Part shown: piece by piece, positions 37,516 through 47,167 of the stretch
Numbering within the stretch: the stretch's first letter is position 1
How the letters are laid out: each line of letters opens with the position of its first letter
Source of the DNA: G965277745 sp965277745
GTDB taxonomy: Bacteria > Pseudomonadota > Gammaproteobacteria > Cardiobacteriales > Cardiobacteriaceae
NCBI GenBank assembly: GCA_965277745.1
Contig: OZ255837.1
Coordinates: forward strand, 1,240,001-1,304,000
DNA: 64,000 nt
Direction of reading: 5' to 3'
Notes under the pieces: generated by a model
Told to the model about the DNA's origin: nothing
Databases searched by the model: none
What the model saw: the letters and a program-made list of their open reading frames with translations, nothing else
Program-made: the position numbers and the translations under genes

Positions 37516-38592
37516 TCAACCGAGGCGCGCGCCCGCGTCGTCGGGAGCAAAGGCATGGCAATGCGCGGGCGGCAGACGGAGCGAGAGTTTCTCGCCTTCG
37601 CTGAACGCGATTTCGCTCTTTTGTTGTACGACGAATCCTTCCTGGCAGCCGGCAAGAGAACCGTGCAGCAGGACGGAACCGCCGTGATGCTCGACGATGC
37701 GTACTTGAAACGGCAAGGTGCCGTCGTCGCTCGACGGCGCGATTTGTACATGTTCGGGACGGATGCCGAGCACCGATTTGCCGCTTGCCTGCACGTTTTC
37801 CGGCTTGTCGATCCGTTGTCCGTTGGCGAGCGCGGCCGACTGCGCAAAAAGGGTCACGTCCTCGATCATGTTCATCGCCGGGACGCCGATGAATTCGCCG
37901 ACAAAACGATTGGCGGGGGCGAGATAGAGCTGCCCCGGCTTGCCGATTTGCTGGATTTTGCCGTCTTTGAGGACGATCAGCCGATCCGCCATCGTCATCG
38001 CCTCCACCTGATCGTGCGTCACGTAGAGACTGGTGACCGCGAGTTCGCGTTGCAAGGCTTTGATTTGACGGCGCATTTCCACACGCAGTTGCGCGTCGAG
38101 GTTGGACAGTGGCTCGTCGAAGAGAAACACTTTCGGCGCCCGCACGATCGCCCGGCCCATCGCCACCCGCTGGCGCTGCCCGCCGGAAAGTTCGCCTGGC
38201 TTGCGATCGAGGAAAGGCAAGAGTTCCAGTTTCTCGGCGATCGCCTCGACACGGCGTCGGATCTCCGCCTTGTTCATGCCGGACAGTTTCAGCGCGTACC
38301 CGATGTTTTGCCGGTTGGTCATATGCGGGTAAAGGGCGTAATTTTGAAACACCATTGCCACTCCGCGCTGCTTCGGTTCGCGCGCGTTGGCCCTTTCGCC
38401 GTCGATCCACAGTTCTCCGCCGCTGATCGATTCGAGCCCCGCCACCATGCGCAGTAAAGTCGATTTCCCGCAACCGGAAGGGCCGACGATCACCACGAAT
38501 TCGCCGTCGGCGATGTCGATCGTCACCTCGTTTATCGCGAGAATGCCTCGCGCATAGGTTTTGCTTAAATGATCGAGCGTCAGTGTCGCCAT
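37516..38592 (-). CDS. ugpC: sn-Glycerol-3-phosphate ABC transporter ATPase
   Basis: The cytoplasmic ATPase of a CUT1-type importer. Walker A is GPSGCGKST, the Q-loop is VFQNYALYPHM, the signature is LSGGQRQRVAMGRA, Walker B is VFLFDEPLSNLD and the H-loop is YVTHDQVEAM. A C-terminal TOBE/regulatory domain contains SVLGIRPEHV. At 358 residues it is MalK/UgpC-sized. It abuts ugpE (one base shared) and is last of ugpB-A-E-C. Sugar or polyol alternatives are possible for CUT1 transporters, but the binding protein and permeases favour glycerol-3-phosphate. Confidence 0.9.
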   Translation of the reverse strand: MATLTLDHLSKTYARGILAINEVTIDIADGEFVVIVGPSGCGKSTLLRMVAGLESISGGELWIDGERANAREPKQRGVAMVFQNYALYPHMTNRQNIGYALKLSGMNKAEIRRRVEAIAEKLELLPFLDRKPGELSGGQRQRVAMGRAIVRAPKVFLFDEPLSNLDAQLRVEMRRQIKALQRELAVTSLYVTHDQVEAMTMADRLIVLKDGKIQQIGKPGQLYLAPANRFVGEFIGVPAMNMIEDVTLFAQSAALANGQRIDKPENVQASGKSVLGIRPEHVQIAPSSDDGTLPFQVRIVEHHGGSVLLHGSLAGCQEGFVVQQKSEIAFSEGEKLSLRLPPAHCHAFAPDDAGARLG

Positions 38593-39431
38593 TATTTCTC
38601 CGTCTCCGTCAAGCCTCGAACAAACAATTTCTGCATGAGCAGCACCACCAAAACCGGTGGCAACATGGCAATCAGGCTGACGACCATGATCACATTCCAG
38701 CGGGGCAGTTGATCCGCCACCGTCAATAACGTCTTGATGCTCATGACGATCGTACGCATCGATGGGTCCGTTGCCACCATTATCGGCCAGAGATACTGAT
38801 TCCAGCCGTAGGTATAAAGGATGATGAACACCGCCGCGATATTGGTGCGCGACAACGGCAGCAAAATATCCCAGAAAAAGCGTAGTGGCCCGGCGCCGTC
38901 GATGCGGGCGGCTTCGAGCATCTCTTCTGGGATCAAGAGAAAGGTTTGGCGAAACAGAAAAGTGGCGGTGGCCGAGGCGATCAAGGGGAGAACCAGTCCG
39001 GGGTAGCTGTTGATCAGATGGAGATTCGCGGCGACGGAGAAGGTCGGCACGATGCGCACTTCCACCGGCAACATCAGGGTGATGAAGATCAGCCAGAAGA
39101 AAACATCACGCAGAGGAAAGCGGTAATAGACCACGGCATAGGCTGCGGGCAGGGAGATAAGAATTTTCCCCAAGGCGATCGCGAGCGCCATGAACAGCGA
39201 ATTGAGCATTAAGCGCCATAGCGGCGTCTTATCCACCGCGGTGGTAAAGACCGCCTGTAAATTGGCGAGAAACGCTTTTCCCGGCAGCAGGGGCAGAGGC
39301 GCTTGGGCGATCCGCGCCGTCTCGTGCGAGGCGGTTATGAGCATCACGTAGATCGGAAACGTCACGATCACCACGCCGCCCATCAGGATCAGGTGGGCAA
39401 ACAGTCTCGTCAGCGGACGATTCTCTACCAT
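38592..39431 (-). CDS. ugpE: Glycerol-3-phosphate ABC transporter permease UgpE
   Basis: A six-helix inner-membrane permease of 279 residues. The EAA loop (EMLEAARIDGAGPLRFFWDILLP, cut here as motif) is typical of CUT1 permeases, and the C-terminal QKLFVRGLTETEK resembles the UgpE end (FVRGL). It contacts the UgpC ATPase. Spacing to ugpA is six bases, so the two permeases are cotranslated. Confidence 0.9.
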   Translation of the reverse strand: MVENRPLTRLFAHLILMGGVVIVTFPIYVMLITASHETARIAQAPLPLLPGKAFLANLQAVFTTAVDKTPLWRLMLNSLFMALAIALGKILISLPAAYAVVYYRFPLRDVFFWLIFITLMLPVEVRIVPTFSVAANLHLINSYPGLVLPLIASATATFLFRQTFLLIPEEMLEAARIDGAGPLRFFWDILLPLSRTNIAAVFIILYTYGWNQYLWPIMVATDPSMRTIVMSIKTLLTVADQLPRWNVIMVVSLIAMLPPVLVVLLMQKLFVRGLTETEK

Positions 39432-39437
39432 TGGGCG

Positions 39438-40331
39438 TTACCCGGCATAGGAAACCTTGCGTTCGACAAAGCGGAATTGCACGAAAGTGAGCAGTGAAAC
39501 GATCGTGATCAGCACTACCGACTGCGCGGCGGAAGCACCATAGCGATGCCCGACATAGCCATCCTGAAAAACCTTGTAAACCAATGTGGTCGTACTCTCG
39601 CCGGGGCCGCCTTGGGTGACCGCGTCGATCAGGGGAAAGGTCTCGAAAAAGGCATAAATGAGGTTCGTGACGACGAGAAAGAAGGTCGTCGGCGAGAGCA
39701 AGGGAAAAATCAGGTCGAAAAATCGTCTGACCGGCCCCGCGCCGTCGATCGCACAGGCCTCGATCAGGGAACGCGGAATCGATTGCATGGCGGCGAAAAA
39801 GAAGAGGAAATTGTAGCTCAGGTGATTCCATGCCGCGGCGAGGATAATCAGCGCCATCGCCTGGACACCATGGACTTTCTGATTCCAGTCGATGCCGAGC
39901 GCTTGCAGGCGTTCGGCGACGATGCCCAGCGTCGGATTGAACAAAAACAACCACAGGACACCGGCAAGCACCGGCGCCACCGCGTACGGGATGATCAGGA
40001 AGGTACGGTACAGGCGGCTTTGTTTGAACAGATAATCCGCGACCGCGGCGAGAAGCAGGGCGACACCCATCGATAACAACATCACCGAAGCGGAAAAGAA
40101 CACCGTGCGCAGAAAACTGTCGAGATAGCCGCGATCGTTGAAGAGGGCGGTGAAATGGGTGAGTCCGACGAAGGTCGGTGGGTGAATGCCGAAGGCGTCT
40201 TGGGTATAGAAGGCTTCCTCGATCGCCATGCCCGCCGGATAGAGGAAAAAAATCACCGTGACCGCCACCTGCGGTAACAAAAACACATAGGGCAGGACGC
40301 CGCCTTTGAAATGAACCCGTTTATCGATCAT
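39438..40331 (-). CDS. ugpA: Glycerol-3-phosphate ABC transporter permease UgpA
   Basis: The partner permease, 297 residues with six helices and the EAA motif (LIEACAIDGAGPVRRFFDLIFP as motif region). FKGGVLPYVFLLPQ near the N-terminus, and AVTQGGPGESTTTLVYKVFQDGY, are strongly UgpA-like. The start at 40331 (MIDKRVHFKG) has GAGGAGAAA upstream; an ATG at 40361 is less likely. A strong hairpin lies between ugpB and this gene. Confidence 0.91.
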   Translation of the reverse strand: MIDKRVHFKGGVLPYVFLLPQVAVTVIFFLYPAGMAIEEAFYTQDAFGIHPPTFVGLTHFTALFNDRGYLDSFLRTVFFSASVMLLSMGVALLLAAVADYLFKQSRLYRTFLIIPYAVAPVLAGVLWLFLFNPTLGIVAERLQALGIDWNQKVHGVQAMALIILAAAWNHLSYNFLFFFAAMQSIPRSLIEACAIDGAGPVRRFFDLIFPLLSPTTFFLVVTNLIYAFFETFPLIDAVTQGGPGESTTTLVYKVFQDGYVGHRYGASAAQSVVLITIVSLLTFVQFRFVERKVSYAG

Positions 40332-40347
40332 TGCCTTTCTCCTCGAA

Positions 40348-40374
40348 ACGGGCCGCGTCATCGCCGCGGCCCGT
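40348..40374 (-). promoter_or_regulatory. Intercistronic hairpin between ugpB and ugpA
   Basis: A perfect 10-bp GC-rich stem (ACGGGCCGCG and its complement) encloses a 7-base loop just upstream of the ugpA ribosome-binding site. No U-run follows on the ugp strand. It is better read as an RNA stabiliser or partial attenuator that keeps binding-protein mRNA more abundant than permease mRNA, as in other ABC operons. Confidence 0.65.
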
Positions 40375-40393
40375 GGGTTTTCAGGCGTCCCTG

Positions 40394-41689
40394 TCAGTCG
40401 CGGACGTTCTCTTTTTCAAAAGCGCGCAACAGCGCATTGCCCTTTTTGACGGCGGCATCCATCGCCTCGCGGGCGGTTTTTTTGCCCGACCAGAGGGTTT
40501 CCAGTTCCGTGTTGATCACATCGCGAATCTGTGCCATGTTACCAAAGCGAATGCCGCGCGAATTGACCGTCGGCCGATGCAAAGCGAGTTGCTCGATCGC
40601 CGTTTCTCCATAGGGATTTTTCCTGTAATAGCCCTGTTTTTTCGCCAGCCTGTAAGCTGCCGTGGTAATCGGCACATAACCGGTGTCCTGGTGCCATTTT
40701 GCCTGCACTTCCGGTTTGAACAGATAGTCCAGGAAGGCGGCGGCGGCTTCGTACTGGGCATCGCTTTTCCCCCGTAGCACCCACAGGGTGGCGCCGCCGA
40801 TGATCGAGTTCTGCGGAGCTTCGACGACGTCCTGATCATAAGGCATCATCGCGTTTTCGAACGCGAACCTGGCGCCTTCGGCAATCCCGCTGTAAGAGGC
40901 GGATGACTCCAGAAACATCGCGCATTTCTGGTTCAGGAACAAAGTCATCGCGTCGTCATTACGACCGCCGTAGACGAAGTTTCCGCTGTCCTTGATCGTC
41001 TGCAAACGGTGGATCAGCTGCGGATTGTTGAAAGTGAATCTGGTATTGAAACCGGCAAAACCGTTCTCTTCCGTGCCCATCGGCAGATTGTTCCAGGCGC
41101 TGTAGTTCTCGATCAGGACCCAGGATTGCCAGGCCGTGGTGTAGCCGCACGGGAAGCCGGCCTTGCGCAGTTTGGCGGCGGCGGCGTCCATTTGCGCCCA
41201 GGTTTTCGGCGGCTTTTGGATGCCGGCTTTGGCGAACATGTCGCGGTTGATCCAAAGCACCGGTGTGGAACTGTTGAACGGCATCGACAGCAGCTTGCCT
41301 TCGGGCGTTTCGTAATACGAAATCACCGCCGGCAGGAAAGCCGATTTATCGAGCGTTCCGCCGTAGTCGGTGATCAAATCCTCGACCGGATAAATTGCCC
41401 CTTTCGCTGCCATCATCGTCGCCGTGCCCACTTCGTAGACTTGGACGATGGTTGGTTGCTGCTGGGCGCGAAAAGCGGAAATCGCCGCGGTCATCGTATC
41501 CTGGTAGTTGCCTTTGTTGACCGGGATCACTTCGTAACGGTCTTGTGAGGCGTTGAAGCCATCGGTGATCGCCTCGAGATTTTTCTCCAGCGCGCCGCCC
41601 ATTGCGTGCCACCACTGGATTTCCGTTTTCGCGAACAGCGCCGGCGATAAGCACGTCGCGATCAGTAAACTCAGAAATTGCTTGGCCAT
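40394..41689 (-). CDS. ugpB: Glycerol-3-phosphate-binding periplasmic protein
   Basis: A 431-residue periplasmic solute receptor with a signal peptide (MAKQFLSLLIATCLSPALFA). The mature protein starts TEIQWWHAMGGALEKNLEAI, a UgpB hallmark, and has PFNSSTPVLWINRDMFAKAG and GGATLWVLRGKSD, as in glycerol-3-phosphate receptors. The start at 41689 is chosen by the signal peptide and GGAGAAGAG upstream; the frame is open further upstream without support. It is first in the operon. No ugpQ phosphodiesterase gene is adjacent and no Pho box was recognised. Confidence 0.93.
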   Translation of the reverse strand: MAKQFLSLLIATCLSPALFAKTEIQWWHAMGGALEKNLEAITDGFNASQDRYEVIPVNKGNYQDTMTAAISAFRAQQQPTIVQVYEVGTATMMAAKGAIYPVEDLITDYGGTLDKSAFLPAVISYYETPEGKLLSMPFNSSTPVLWINRDMFAKAGIQKPPKTWAQMDAAAAKLRKAGFPCGYTTAWQSWVLIENYSAWNNLPMGTEENGFAGFNTRFTFNNPQLIHRLQTIKDSGNFVYGGRNDDAMTLFLNQKCAMFLESSASYSGIAEGARFAFENAMMPYDQDVVEAPQNSIIGGATLWVLRGKSDAQYEAAAAFLDYLFKPEVQAKWHQDTGYVPITTAAYRLAKKQGYYRKNPYGETAIEQLALHRPTVNSRGIRFGNMAQIRDVINTELETLWSGKKTAREAMDAAVKKGNALLRAFEKENVRD

Positions 41690-42547
41690 GACCTCTTCTC
41701 CTGTTTGCAAAAAAACGGAGTATGCCACCCCCATGTTACGAAAATATATCCCAGGAAAGGGGTGTTGCCGATGCGTTGCGGCGGCCAAGACACGCGCGGG
41801 AAGTCACGATTTTTGTAGGGCGATGAGGCTTGGCCGCGCGTTTGGCGGGCGCGTCACGCGGGTTGCCAGGCGTTCTCGAAAGCGTCCTGCTTTTGTCAAA
41901 GAAACTTGAAAGGAGGAGCGTTCGTCGATCCCCCACTGGTCTCGATCGAAGAAATCGCCGATACAGGGAAGAGGATTTTTAAGAGGACGGGCAACGATCG
42001 CGCTGTCGGCGCTTGCCATCGGATGTGTCAGGGGGTACTTTTCTCGCCGGGCACAATTGCCGATGCGATCGGGGGCGAGCCGCGAGTGACGATCGCCATC
42101 GAAGCGGTGTCGGCCATTTTGTTTTTCGCTCCCCGGGCAGGGCGGGAATCAGAAACCTTTCTCTGCCTCTGTAGCGTTCTTTCTCTTACCGTCACCGTTC
42201 TTTGCCCGCGGTGATTTCTGCAATGGGTGAGGCGGTCTTCGCGTCTCGGGCATCACATCCGATCAAGGAATGCGCAAACCGCCGCGGTTGTGCGCGCTAC
42301 TTGCCGCATGTGCCGGTGTTGCAGCAACAGAGTTTTTGCGTCGGCACCTCCCTGTCCCAGCGCGAAACGCTTTCGGCTTTCCTCTCGTGACGCGGGTCGA
42401 TTTCAGGGGTGAAAAATATCCGATGACTTTGCTGCGTTGCAGCATTTACAATTTCTCGTCAAATTTTTCCAAGAATAAGATATAATGTTTTGACTTTAAA
42501 GACTATTTTATATTGCTTATTTGTAATAAATTTTAAGGTAAAAATGC
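41690..42547. other. Long CDS-free interval upstream of the sRNA
   Basis: Roughly 860 bases without a convincing gene; short ORFs here have no recognisable domains or consistent start signals. From about 42445 the DNA becomes strikingly AT-rich against its surroundings, up to the sRNA promoter. An inverted repeat TGCTGC-GTT-GCAGCA lies at 42430-42444, and a second TGCAGCA half-site falls inside the sRNA promoter spacer (42557-42563). These could be operator sites, but that is only a guess. Confidence 0.5.
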
Positions 42548-42576
42548 TTGACGCACTGCAGCAAACGCTCTACAAT
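42548..42576 (+). promoter_or_regulatory. Sigma-70 promoter of the candidate sRNA
   Basis: TTGACG (42548-42553), a 17-base spacer and TACAAT (42571-42576): five of six matches to consensus in each box with ideal spacing. The upstream 100 bases are AT-rich, resembling an UP element. Transcription would start near A42583, seven bases after the -10 box. Confidence 0.75.
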
Positions 42577-42582
42577 GCACTC

Positions 42583-42660
42583 AACATCTAAATGATGTTA
42601 TCTCCTCTATATCCTCCTTTGGTGGTTGTTGGCCGGATCTTCGATCCGGCTCTTTTTTTG
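42583..42660 (+). ncRNA. Candidate trans-acting sRNA with anti-Shine-Dalgarno loop
   Basis: A predicted transcript of about 77 nt. The 5' end forms a hairpin AACATC-TAAAT-GATGTT (42583-42599). A pyrimidine-rich unstructured stretch follows (42601-42620) with TCTCCTC and ATCCTCCTTT. The latter contains CCTCCTT, the 16S anti-Shine-Dalgarno core, so it could pair with AAGGAGG ribosome-binding sites. The 3' end is a textbook intrinsic terminator: GCCGGATC-TTC-GATCCGGC then a T-run (42653-42659). No start codon-SD pair supports a peptide. Anti-SD sRNAs acting with Hfq are known in Neisseria and other proteobacteria. Homology to a named family was not recognised. Confidence 0.65.
42632..42659 (+). 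terminator. Rho-independent terminator of the sRNA
   Basis: An 8-bp perfect stem GCCGGATC/GATCCGGC with a 3-base loop (42632-42650), followed by TC and seven T. It is oriented for the plus strand and faces the 3' end of lspA, over 200 bases away. Confidence 0.9.
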
Positions 42661-42875
42661 TCTCGACATTGCGTTCGCGCTTTTCTCCTTTGCATCACAA
42701 TCTGCTGACTGGACGCTTCGAAAGGCCTTCAGTCTCGAGGCGGTGCGAAAAACAGGGAATGGGATTCGTTCGATCGGTGATGAACATCGAAGACCGGCTC
42801 TGCGCTGATGCCATGCGCCAGAATCGGGCTTTGCCTGGGTTTCTGATTGTTTCTTTGCAGAGTTTCCGCTGTCCT

Positions 42876-43340
42876 TTATTTTTTTTGCCGCATCGCCAGA
42901 GTGCCGAGGATCAGGGCGATGACGCCGACCGTGATCGCCGTATCGGCGAGATTGAAGGTCGGAAAATAGTGCGCGCGATAATGCCATTCGATGAAATCGA
43001 TCACGTGGCCGTGTACCAGGCGGTCGTAGAGGTTGCCGAGGGCGCCGCCGAGCACCGAAGCGTAACCGATGCGCACCAGCGCGTTGCTCTTTTCGACGAT
43101 GAGCGCGTAGACAAGCCACAGGGCCACGACAATTGCCAGGGCGATGAACAACCAGCGCTGCCAGCCGCCCGCGCCCGAGAGAAAACTGAACGCCGCCCCC
43201 GGATTGTAGGCCAGGCGCAGATTCATCCACTGCGTCACATAAATGCTTTGCCGGAAAAGTTCGTCAACCGCCCACTGCTTGCTGACATAATCGAGGAAAA
43301 TCCACAGGGTGGCGAGCGCGAAGGCGAAGGTTCGGTTCAC
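42876..43340 (-). CDS. lspA: Lipoprotein signal peptidase (signal peptidase II)
   Basis: An inner-membrane aspartyl protease that removes lipoprotein signal peptides. The 154-residue protein has four helices and the family motifs [20 protein letters not shown] (first catalytic Asp) and FNLADTAI (second Asp). GTG 43340 overlaps the ileS stop (GTGA) and gives [13 protein letters not shown] as N-terminus; the upstream ATG would lie inside ileS. ribF-ileS-lspA is a classical conserved operon. Confidence 0.95.
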   Translation of the reverse strand: MNRTFAFALATLWIFLDYVSKQWAVDELFRQSIYVTQWMNLRLAYNPGAAFSFLSGAGGWQRWLFIALAIVVALWLVYALIVEKSNALVRIGYASVLGGALGNLYDRLVHGHVIDFIEWHYRAHYFPTFNLADTAITVGVIALILGTLAMRQKK

Positions 43341-46111
43341 AGATATTTCCTTTTTTCGCCCTTGCCGGCGATATTTTCGAGACAACGCCGACACAAAGTC
43401 GGATGGTTTCGATCGTCACCGACATCGTTCGTGTAATGCCAGCAGCGTTCGCATTTTCGTCCTGTCGCCGGGCGCACGCTTACCTGAAGGGTTTCCCCTT
43501 CTGTGACTTGCACACTCGAGACGATCAGCGCGAAGCGCAATTCCGCGCCGAGTTTCATCAGCAGCGGGTAAAGCGCCGACGGCACGACAAGATCGAGCGC
43601 CGCTTGCAGCGAGCCGCCGATCACGCCTTCATTGCGCGCTTTTTCCAGTTCCGCGTTGACTGTCTCGCGCAGGGCGACAAGCTGCGTCCAGTCGTTGTTG
43701 TCAAGGGCGCTGTCTTGTAACGGTTGCAGTTGTTTCCAGAAGGTGGTGAGGAAAACGGATTCTTCGCGTTCACCTGGCAGGTGTTGCCAGATTTCTTCGG
43801 CGGTGAAGGACAAAATCGGCGCGAGCCAGCGTACCATCGCCTCAAGGATGTGGTATATGGCGGTCTGCGCGGAGCGTCTGGCGATCGCTTCCTTGCCCAT
43901 CGTGTATTGGCGGTCTTTGATCACATCGAGGTAGAATCCGCCCATGGTCACCGAGCAGAAATTGAACAGCAATTGGTAGATGGTATGGAATTCATACTCG
44001 GTATACAGTTTTTCGAGACGTGCTTGCAGTTCGTGGGCGGTGGCGATCGCGTATTGATCAAGGGCGATCATCGCGGCAAACGGCACCTGGTCGGCGGCCG
44101 GATCGAAATCGTGTAGATTGGCGAGCAGAAAGCGGCAGGTATTACGAATGCGCCGGTAAGCGTCGGCACGTTGTCCGAGAATCTTCTCCGAAAGACGCAC
44201 CTCCGCGGAATAGTCCACCGAAGAAACCCACAAACGCAGGACGTCCGCGCCCATGCGTTCGATCACTTTGTGTGGATCGACGACATTGCCAAGTGATTTG
44301 CTCATCTTGCGGCCCTGCTCGTCGACGGTAAAGCCGTGGGTGAGAAGCGCTTTGTAGGGAGGTGCGCCGGCGATCGCGCTTGCGGTGAGTAGGGAGGACT
44401 GGAACCAGCCGCGATGCTGATCCGAGCCTTCCAGGTAGAGGTCGGCGGGCGAGGCGAGTTGCGGCTGTTCACGCAGAACCGCGTAATGACTGATACCGGA
44501 ATCGAACCATACATCGAGGACATCGTGCAGTTTTTCGTATTCCGTGCAGTCACTTGCCGGAATCAGCGCTTCCAGGGGCAAATCGAACCACGCCTCGATG
44601 CCTTTTTCGGCGATCGCCGCGGCCGCTTTTTCCATGATGGTGAGGATCTCCGGATGCAGTTCGCCACTTTCCCGGTGTACGACGAAACACAGCGGCACGC
44701 CCCAGTAGCGCTGCCGCGAGATACACCAGTCCGGGCGGTTGGTGATCATTTTGCTCAGGCGCGAACGGCCCCACGCCGGCGTGAAACGCACCGAGTTGAG
44801 CCCGGCGAGCGCCGTTTCGCGCAGTCCCTGTTCGTCCATGGTGATGAACCACTGGGCGGTCGCGCGGTAGATGGTCGGGATCTTGTGACGCCAGCAATGG
44901 GGATAACTGTGGGTGAATTTGCTCACCTGTACCAGGCGGTCATTGGCTTCGAGTAGGGCGATGATTTCCGTTTCCGCTTCGTCGATGGGCATACCGGAAA
45001 AATGCGGAACATCGTCGCGGTAGCGCCCGTTCGCGCGCACGATATCGATCATCTCGATGGCATAGGCACGGCAGACCTCGTAGTCTTCCACGCCGTGCGC
45101 CGGCGCGGTGTGCACGCAACCGGTTCCGGCATCGAGGGTGACGTGTTCGCCGTTGATCAGAGGGACATCGCGCGCGGTGAAAGGATGAGCGAGTGTCAGA
45201 CGATCCAGCGCCTTGCCTTGGGCGGCGCCGTGGATCGTCCATTGTCCGGCGCTTTTCCAACGCGCCTTCAGGCCTTCGACCAAGGCAGCGGCGACGACGA
45301 AAAAACGTCCGTCGGCTTCGGCGAGCACGTATTCGTATTCGGGATGCAGGGTGACCGCGACATTCGCCGGCAGCGTCCATGGCGTTGTCGTCCAGATCAC
45401 CACGTCGACGGATTCCGGCCTGACCTTGGCTTTCATGCGTGCGAACAGTTCGGTGATATCGGATACGGCAAAGCGCACGTCGATGGAATAGGATTTCTTG
45501 TCCTGATATTCCACTTCTGCCTCGGCGAGCGAGGACTCACAGGCAAAGCACCAATTGATCGGTTTGAAGCCGCGCCTGACGTGTCCGCCGGTAACGATTT
45601 CGCGCAGCCCGCGGACGATGCCTGCCTCGGTGTTACGATCCATCGTCAGATAGGGTTTGTCCCAGGCGGCGAAAACGCCCATGCGGACGAAGCCCGCTTT
45701 CTGCGCCTCGACTTGTTCGTTCGCGAAAGCGCGGCAAGCGGCGCGAAACGCTCTCGCGCTGACCCGTTCTCCCGGTTTACCGAGTTTTTGCTCCACCTTC
45801 TGCTCGATCGGCAGCCCGTGACAATCCCAGCCGGGTACGTATGGGCTGTCGTAGCCAAGGAGGTGGCGCGATTTGACGATGATGTCCTTGAGTGTCTTGT
45901 TAAGAGCGTGGCCGACGTGAATCACGCCGTTGGCATAAGGCGGACCGTCGTGGAGAATGAATTTTTCCCGTCCGGCGAACGCCGCGCGTTGCTTGCGGTA
46001 AATATCACGGTCTTGCCACCACTTGAGCATTTCCGGTTCGCGTTTGGGCAAATTGCCGCGCATCGGGAAATCGGTTTTGGGGAGATTGAGCGTGTCTTTG
46101 TAGTCAGCCAT
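43337..46111 (-). CDS. ileS: Isoleucyl-tRNA synthetase
   Basis: Class I aminoacyl-tRNA synthetase, 924 residues. The HIGH-type motif is [16 protein letters not shown], the KMSKS loop is [12 protein letters not shown], the editing domain (CP1) contains [17 protein letters not shown] and [15 protein letters not shown], and a C-terminal zinc finger has [10 protein letters not shown] and CRRCLENI. The N-terminus [18 protein letters not shown] is typical. It follows ribF closely. It is a bacterial-type IleRS, not the mupirocin-resistant eukaryote-like form. Confidence 0.97.
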   Translation of the reverse strand: MADYKDTLNLPKTDFPMRGNLPKREPEMLKWWQDRDIYRKQRAAFAGREKFILHDGPPYANGVIHVGHALNKTLKDIIVKSRHLLGYDSPYVPGWDCHGLPIEQKVEQKLGKPGERVSARAFRAACRAFANEQVEAQKAGFVRMGVFAAWDKPYLTMDRNTEAGIVRGLREIVTGGHVRRGFKPINWCFACESSLAEAEVEYQDKKSYSIDVRFAVSDITELFARMKAKVRPESVDVVIWTTTPWTLPANVAVTLHPEYEYVLAEADGRFFVVAAALVEGLKARWKSAGQWTIHGAAQGKALDRLTLAHPFTARDVPLINGEHVTLDAGTGCVHTAPAHGVEDYEVCRAYAIEMIDIVRANGRYRDDVPHFSGMPIDEAETEIIALLEANDRLVQVSKFTHSYPHCWRHKIPTIYRATAQWFITMDEQGLRETALAGLNSVRFTPAWGRSRLSKMITNRPDWCISRQRYWGVPLCFVVHRESGELHPEILTIMEKAAAAIAEKGIEAWFDLPLEALIPASDCTEYEKLHDVLDVWFDSGISHYAVLREQPQLASPADLYLEGSDQHRGWFQSSLLTASAIAGAPPYKALLTHGFTVDEQGRKMSKSLGNVVDPHKVIERMGADVLRLWVSSVDYSAEVRLSEKILGQRADAYRRIRNTCRFLLANLHDFDPAADQVPFAAMIALDQYAIATAHELQARLEKLYTEYEFHTIYQLLFNFCSVTMGGFYLDVIKDRQYTMGKEAIARRSAQTAIYHILEAMVRWLAPILSFTAEEIWQHLPGEREESVFLTTFWKQLQPLQDSALDNNDWTQLVALRETVNAELEKARNEGVIGGSLQAALDLVVPSALYPLLMKLGAELRFALIVSSVQVTEGETLQVSVRPATGRKCERCWHYTNDVGDDRNHPTLCRRCLENIAGKGEKRKYL

Positions 46112-46117
46112 AAACGG

Positions 46118-47065
46118 TTATTGCCTTGTATTGCTGGCGGCGATGAATGCGTGCGCCGTTTCGATGTCTTTGTCGATCTGCGCGCGAAGGGCGGCGGCGT
46201 CTTTGAAATGACGTTCCTCGCGAAGGAAATGGCGCAGTGAAACCTGCACCCTGCGCCCATAGAGATCGGGGCAGTCGGGGGTGAGCAGATGTACTTCGAG
46301 TTTACGCCGTTTTCCGCCGAAAGTCGGGGCCTTGCCGAGATTCGCCACCCCCCAGTCCCATTTCCGCTGCTTCTCGCAAACGCGCATTTTTACCACATAG
46401 ACGCCATCGGGTAAACACCATTTTTCCGTCACATGGAGATTCGCCGTGCGCGCGCGCATCCTTTGACCGCGTCCTTCGCCGTGGCGCACCCTGGTGGTGA
46501 GGGTGAGCGGATGGCCGAGTTTGTCTTCGGCCGCGGCGAGATCGTGTTGTTCCAGCAGGCGGCGGATCAGGGAACTGGAAATCCGTTCGCCTTGCGCGTC
46601 GCCGACGGTTCGGATGCTCTCCAGACGGTAGCCGCCTGTCGCGGCGAGATCGCGCAGCAAGGCGTAATCGCCGTGGCCGAGATGCCCGAAACGGAAATCG
46701 TCACCGACGAGAAGATAACGGATGCCGGCCGCGGCGACCAGATAGTCGCGGACAAAGCGCTGCGCCGGCAGGCGCATGAAAGCAGCGGTGAACGGCAGCA
46801 ATATCCAGTGCCGGATGCCGTGGTGATCCAGCCAATAGGCGCGATCGCGTAAGGAAGAGAGCAACGCGGGCGGGTGCGCGGCGATGACGGCGCGCGGATG
46901 TGGATGAAAACTCATCGCCGCCGGAATGAAGCCATCCTCCGCACAGATCGAAGTAAGGCGTGCGAGCATCTTTTGATGTCCGCGGTGCACCCCGTCGAAA
47001 TTGCCGATCACCAAGGCGAGGTTCTCAGGCAGGGAAATGCCGCGGGACCAGCGATGAACTTCCAT
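46118..47065 (-). CDS. ribF: Bifunctional riboflavin kinase/FMN adenylyltransferase
   Basis: Makes FMN and FAD from riboflavin. The N-terminal nucleotidyltransferase domain has IGNFDGVHRGHQ, FHPHPRAV, GDDFRFGHLGHGDY and the ISSSLIRRLL loop. The C-terminal kinase domain has RVRHGEGRGQ, GVYVVK..., NLGKAPTFGG and EVHLL. At 315 residues it is the usual length. It supplies flavins used by NQR, LldD and ApbE in this window. It is first of ribF-ileS-lspA. Confidence 0.95.
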   Translation of the reverse strand: MEVHRWSRGISLPENLALVIGNFDGVHRGHQKMLARLTSICAEDGFIPAAMSFHPHPRAVIAAHPPALLSSLRDRAYWLDHHGIRHWILLPFTAAFMRLPAQRFVRDYLVAAAGIRYLLVGDDFRFGHLGHGDYALLRDLAATGGYRLESIRTVGDAQGERISSSLIRRLLEQHDLAAAEDKLGHPLTLTTRVRHGEGRGQRMRARTANLHVTEKWCLPDGVYVVKMRVCEKQRKWDWGVANLGKAPTFGGKRRKLEVHLLTPDCPDLYGRRVQVSLRHFLREERHFKDAAALRAQIDKDIETAHAFIAASNTRQ

Positions 47066-47124
47066 GCGGATTCAGTGTAAAAGGGGCCATTATAGTACAG
47101 GCGGGTGGCGCCTTCGCGAAAAGC

Positions 47125-47150
47125 GAACGCCCGGCAAAGGCCGGGCGTTC
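47125..47150 (-). terminator. Intrinsic terminator after the OmpA-like gene
   Basis: An 11-bp perfect stem (GAACGCCCGGC and its complement) with a 4-base loop, 18 bases after the OmpA-like stop on the minus strand, followed on that strand by GCTTTT. It probably also isolates ribF from upstream readthrough. Confidence 0.75.
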
Positions 47151-47167
47151 GATGGCATTCGTTTCGC

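Noticed and set aside
41690..41800. Pho box upstream of ugpB
   Set aside because: ugp operons are often PhoB-controlled, but I could not find a convincing pair of CTGTCA-like repeats here.
41906..42214. 102-codon ORF in the ugpB-sRNA gap
   Set aside because: GGAGG occurs near its start, but the translation shows no known motif and neighbouring frames are equally open. Not enough to call a gene.
45002..46240. 412-codon plus-strand ORF opposite ileS
   Set aside because: No recognisable domains; it lies entirely opposite ileS and ribF, which have clear catalytic motifs.
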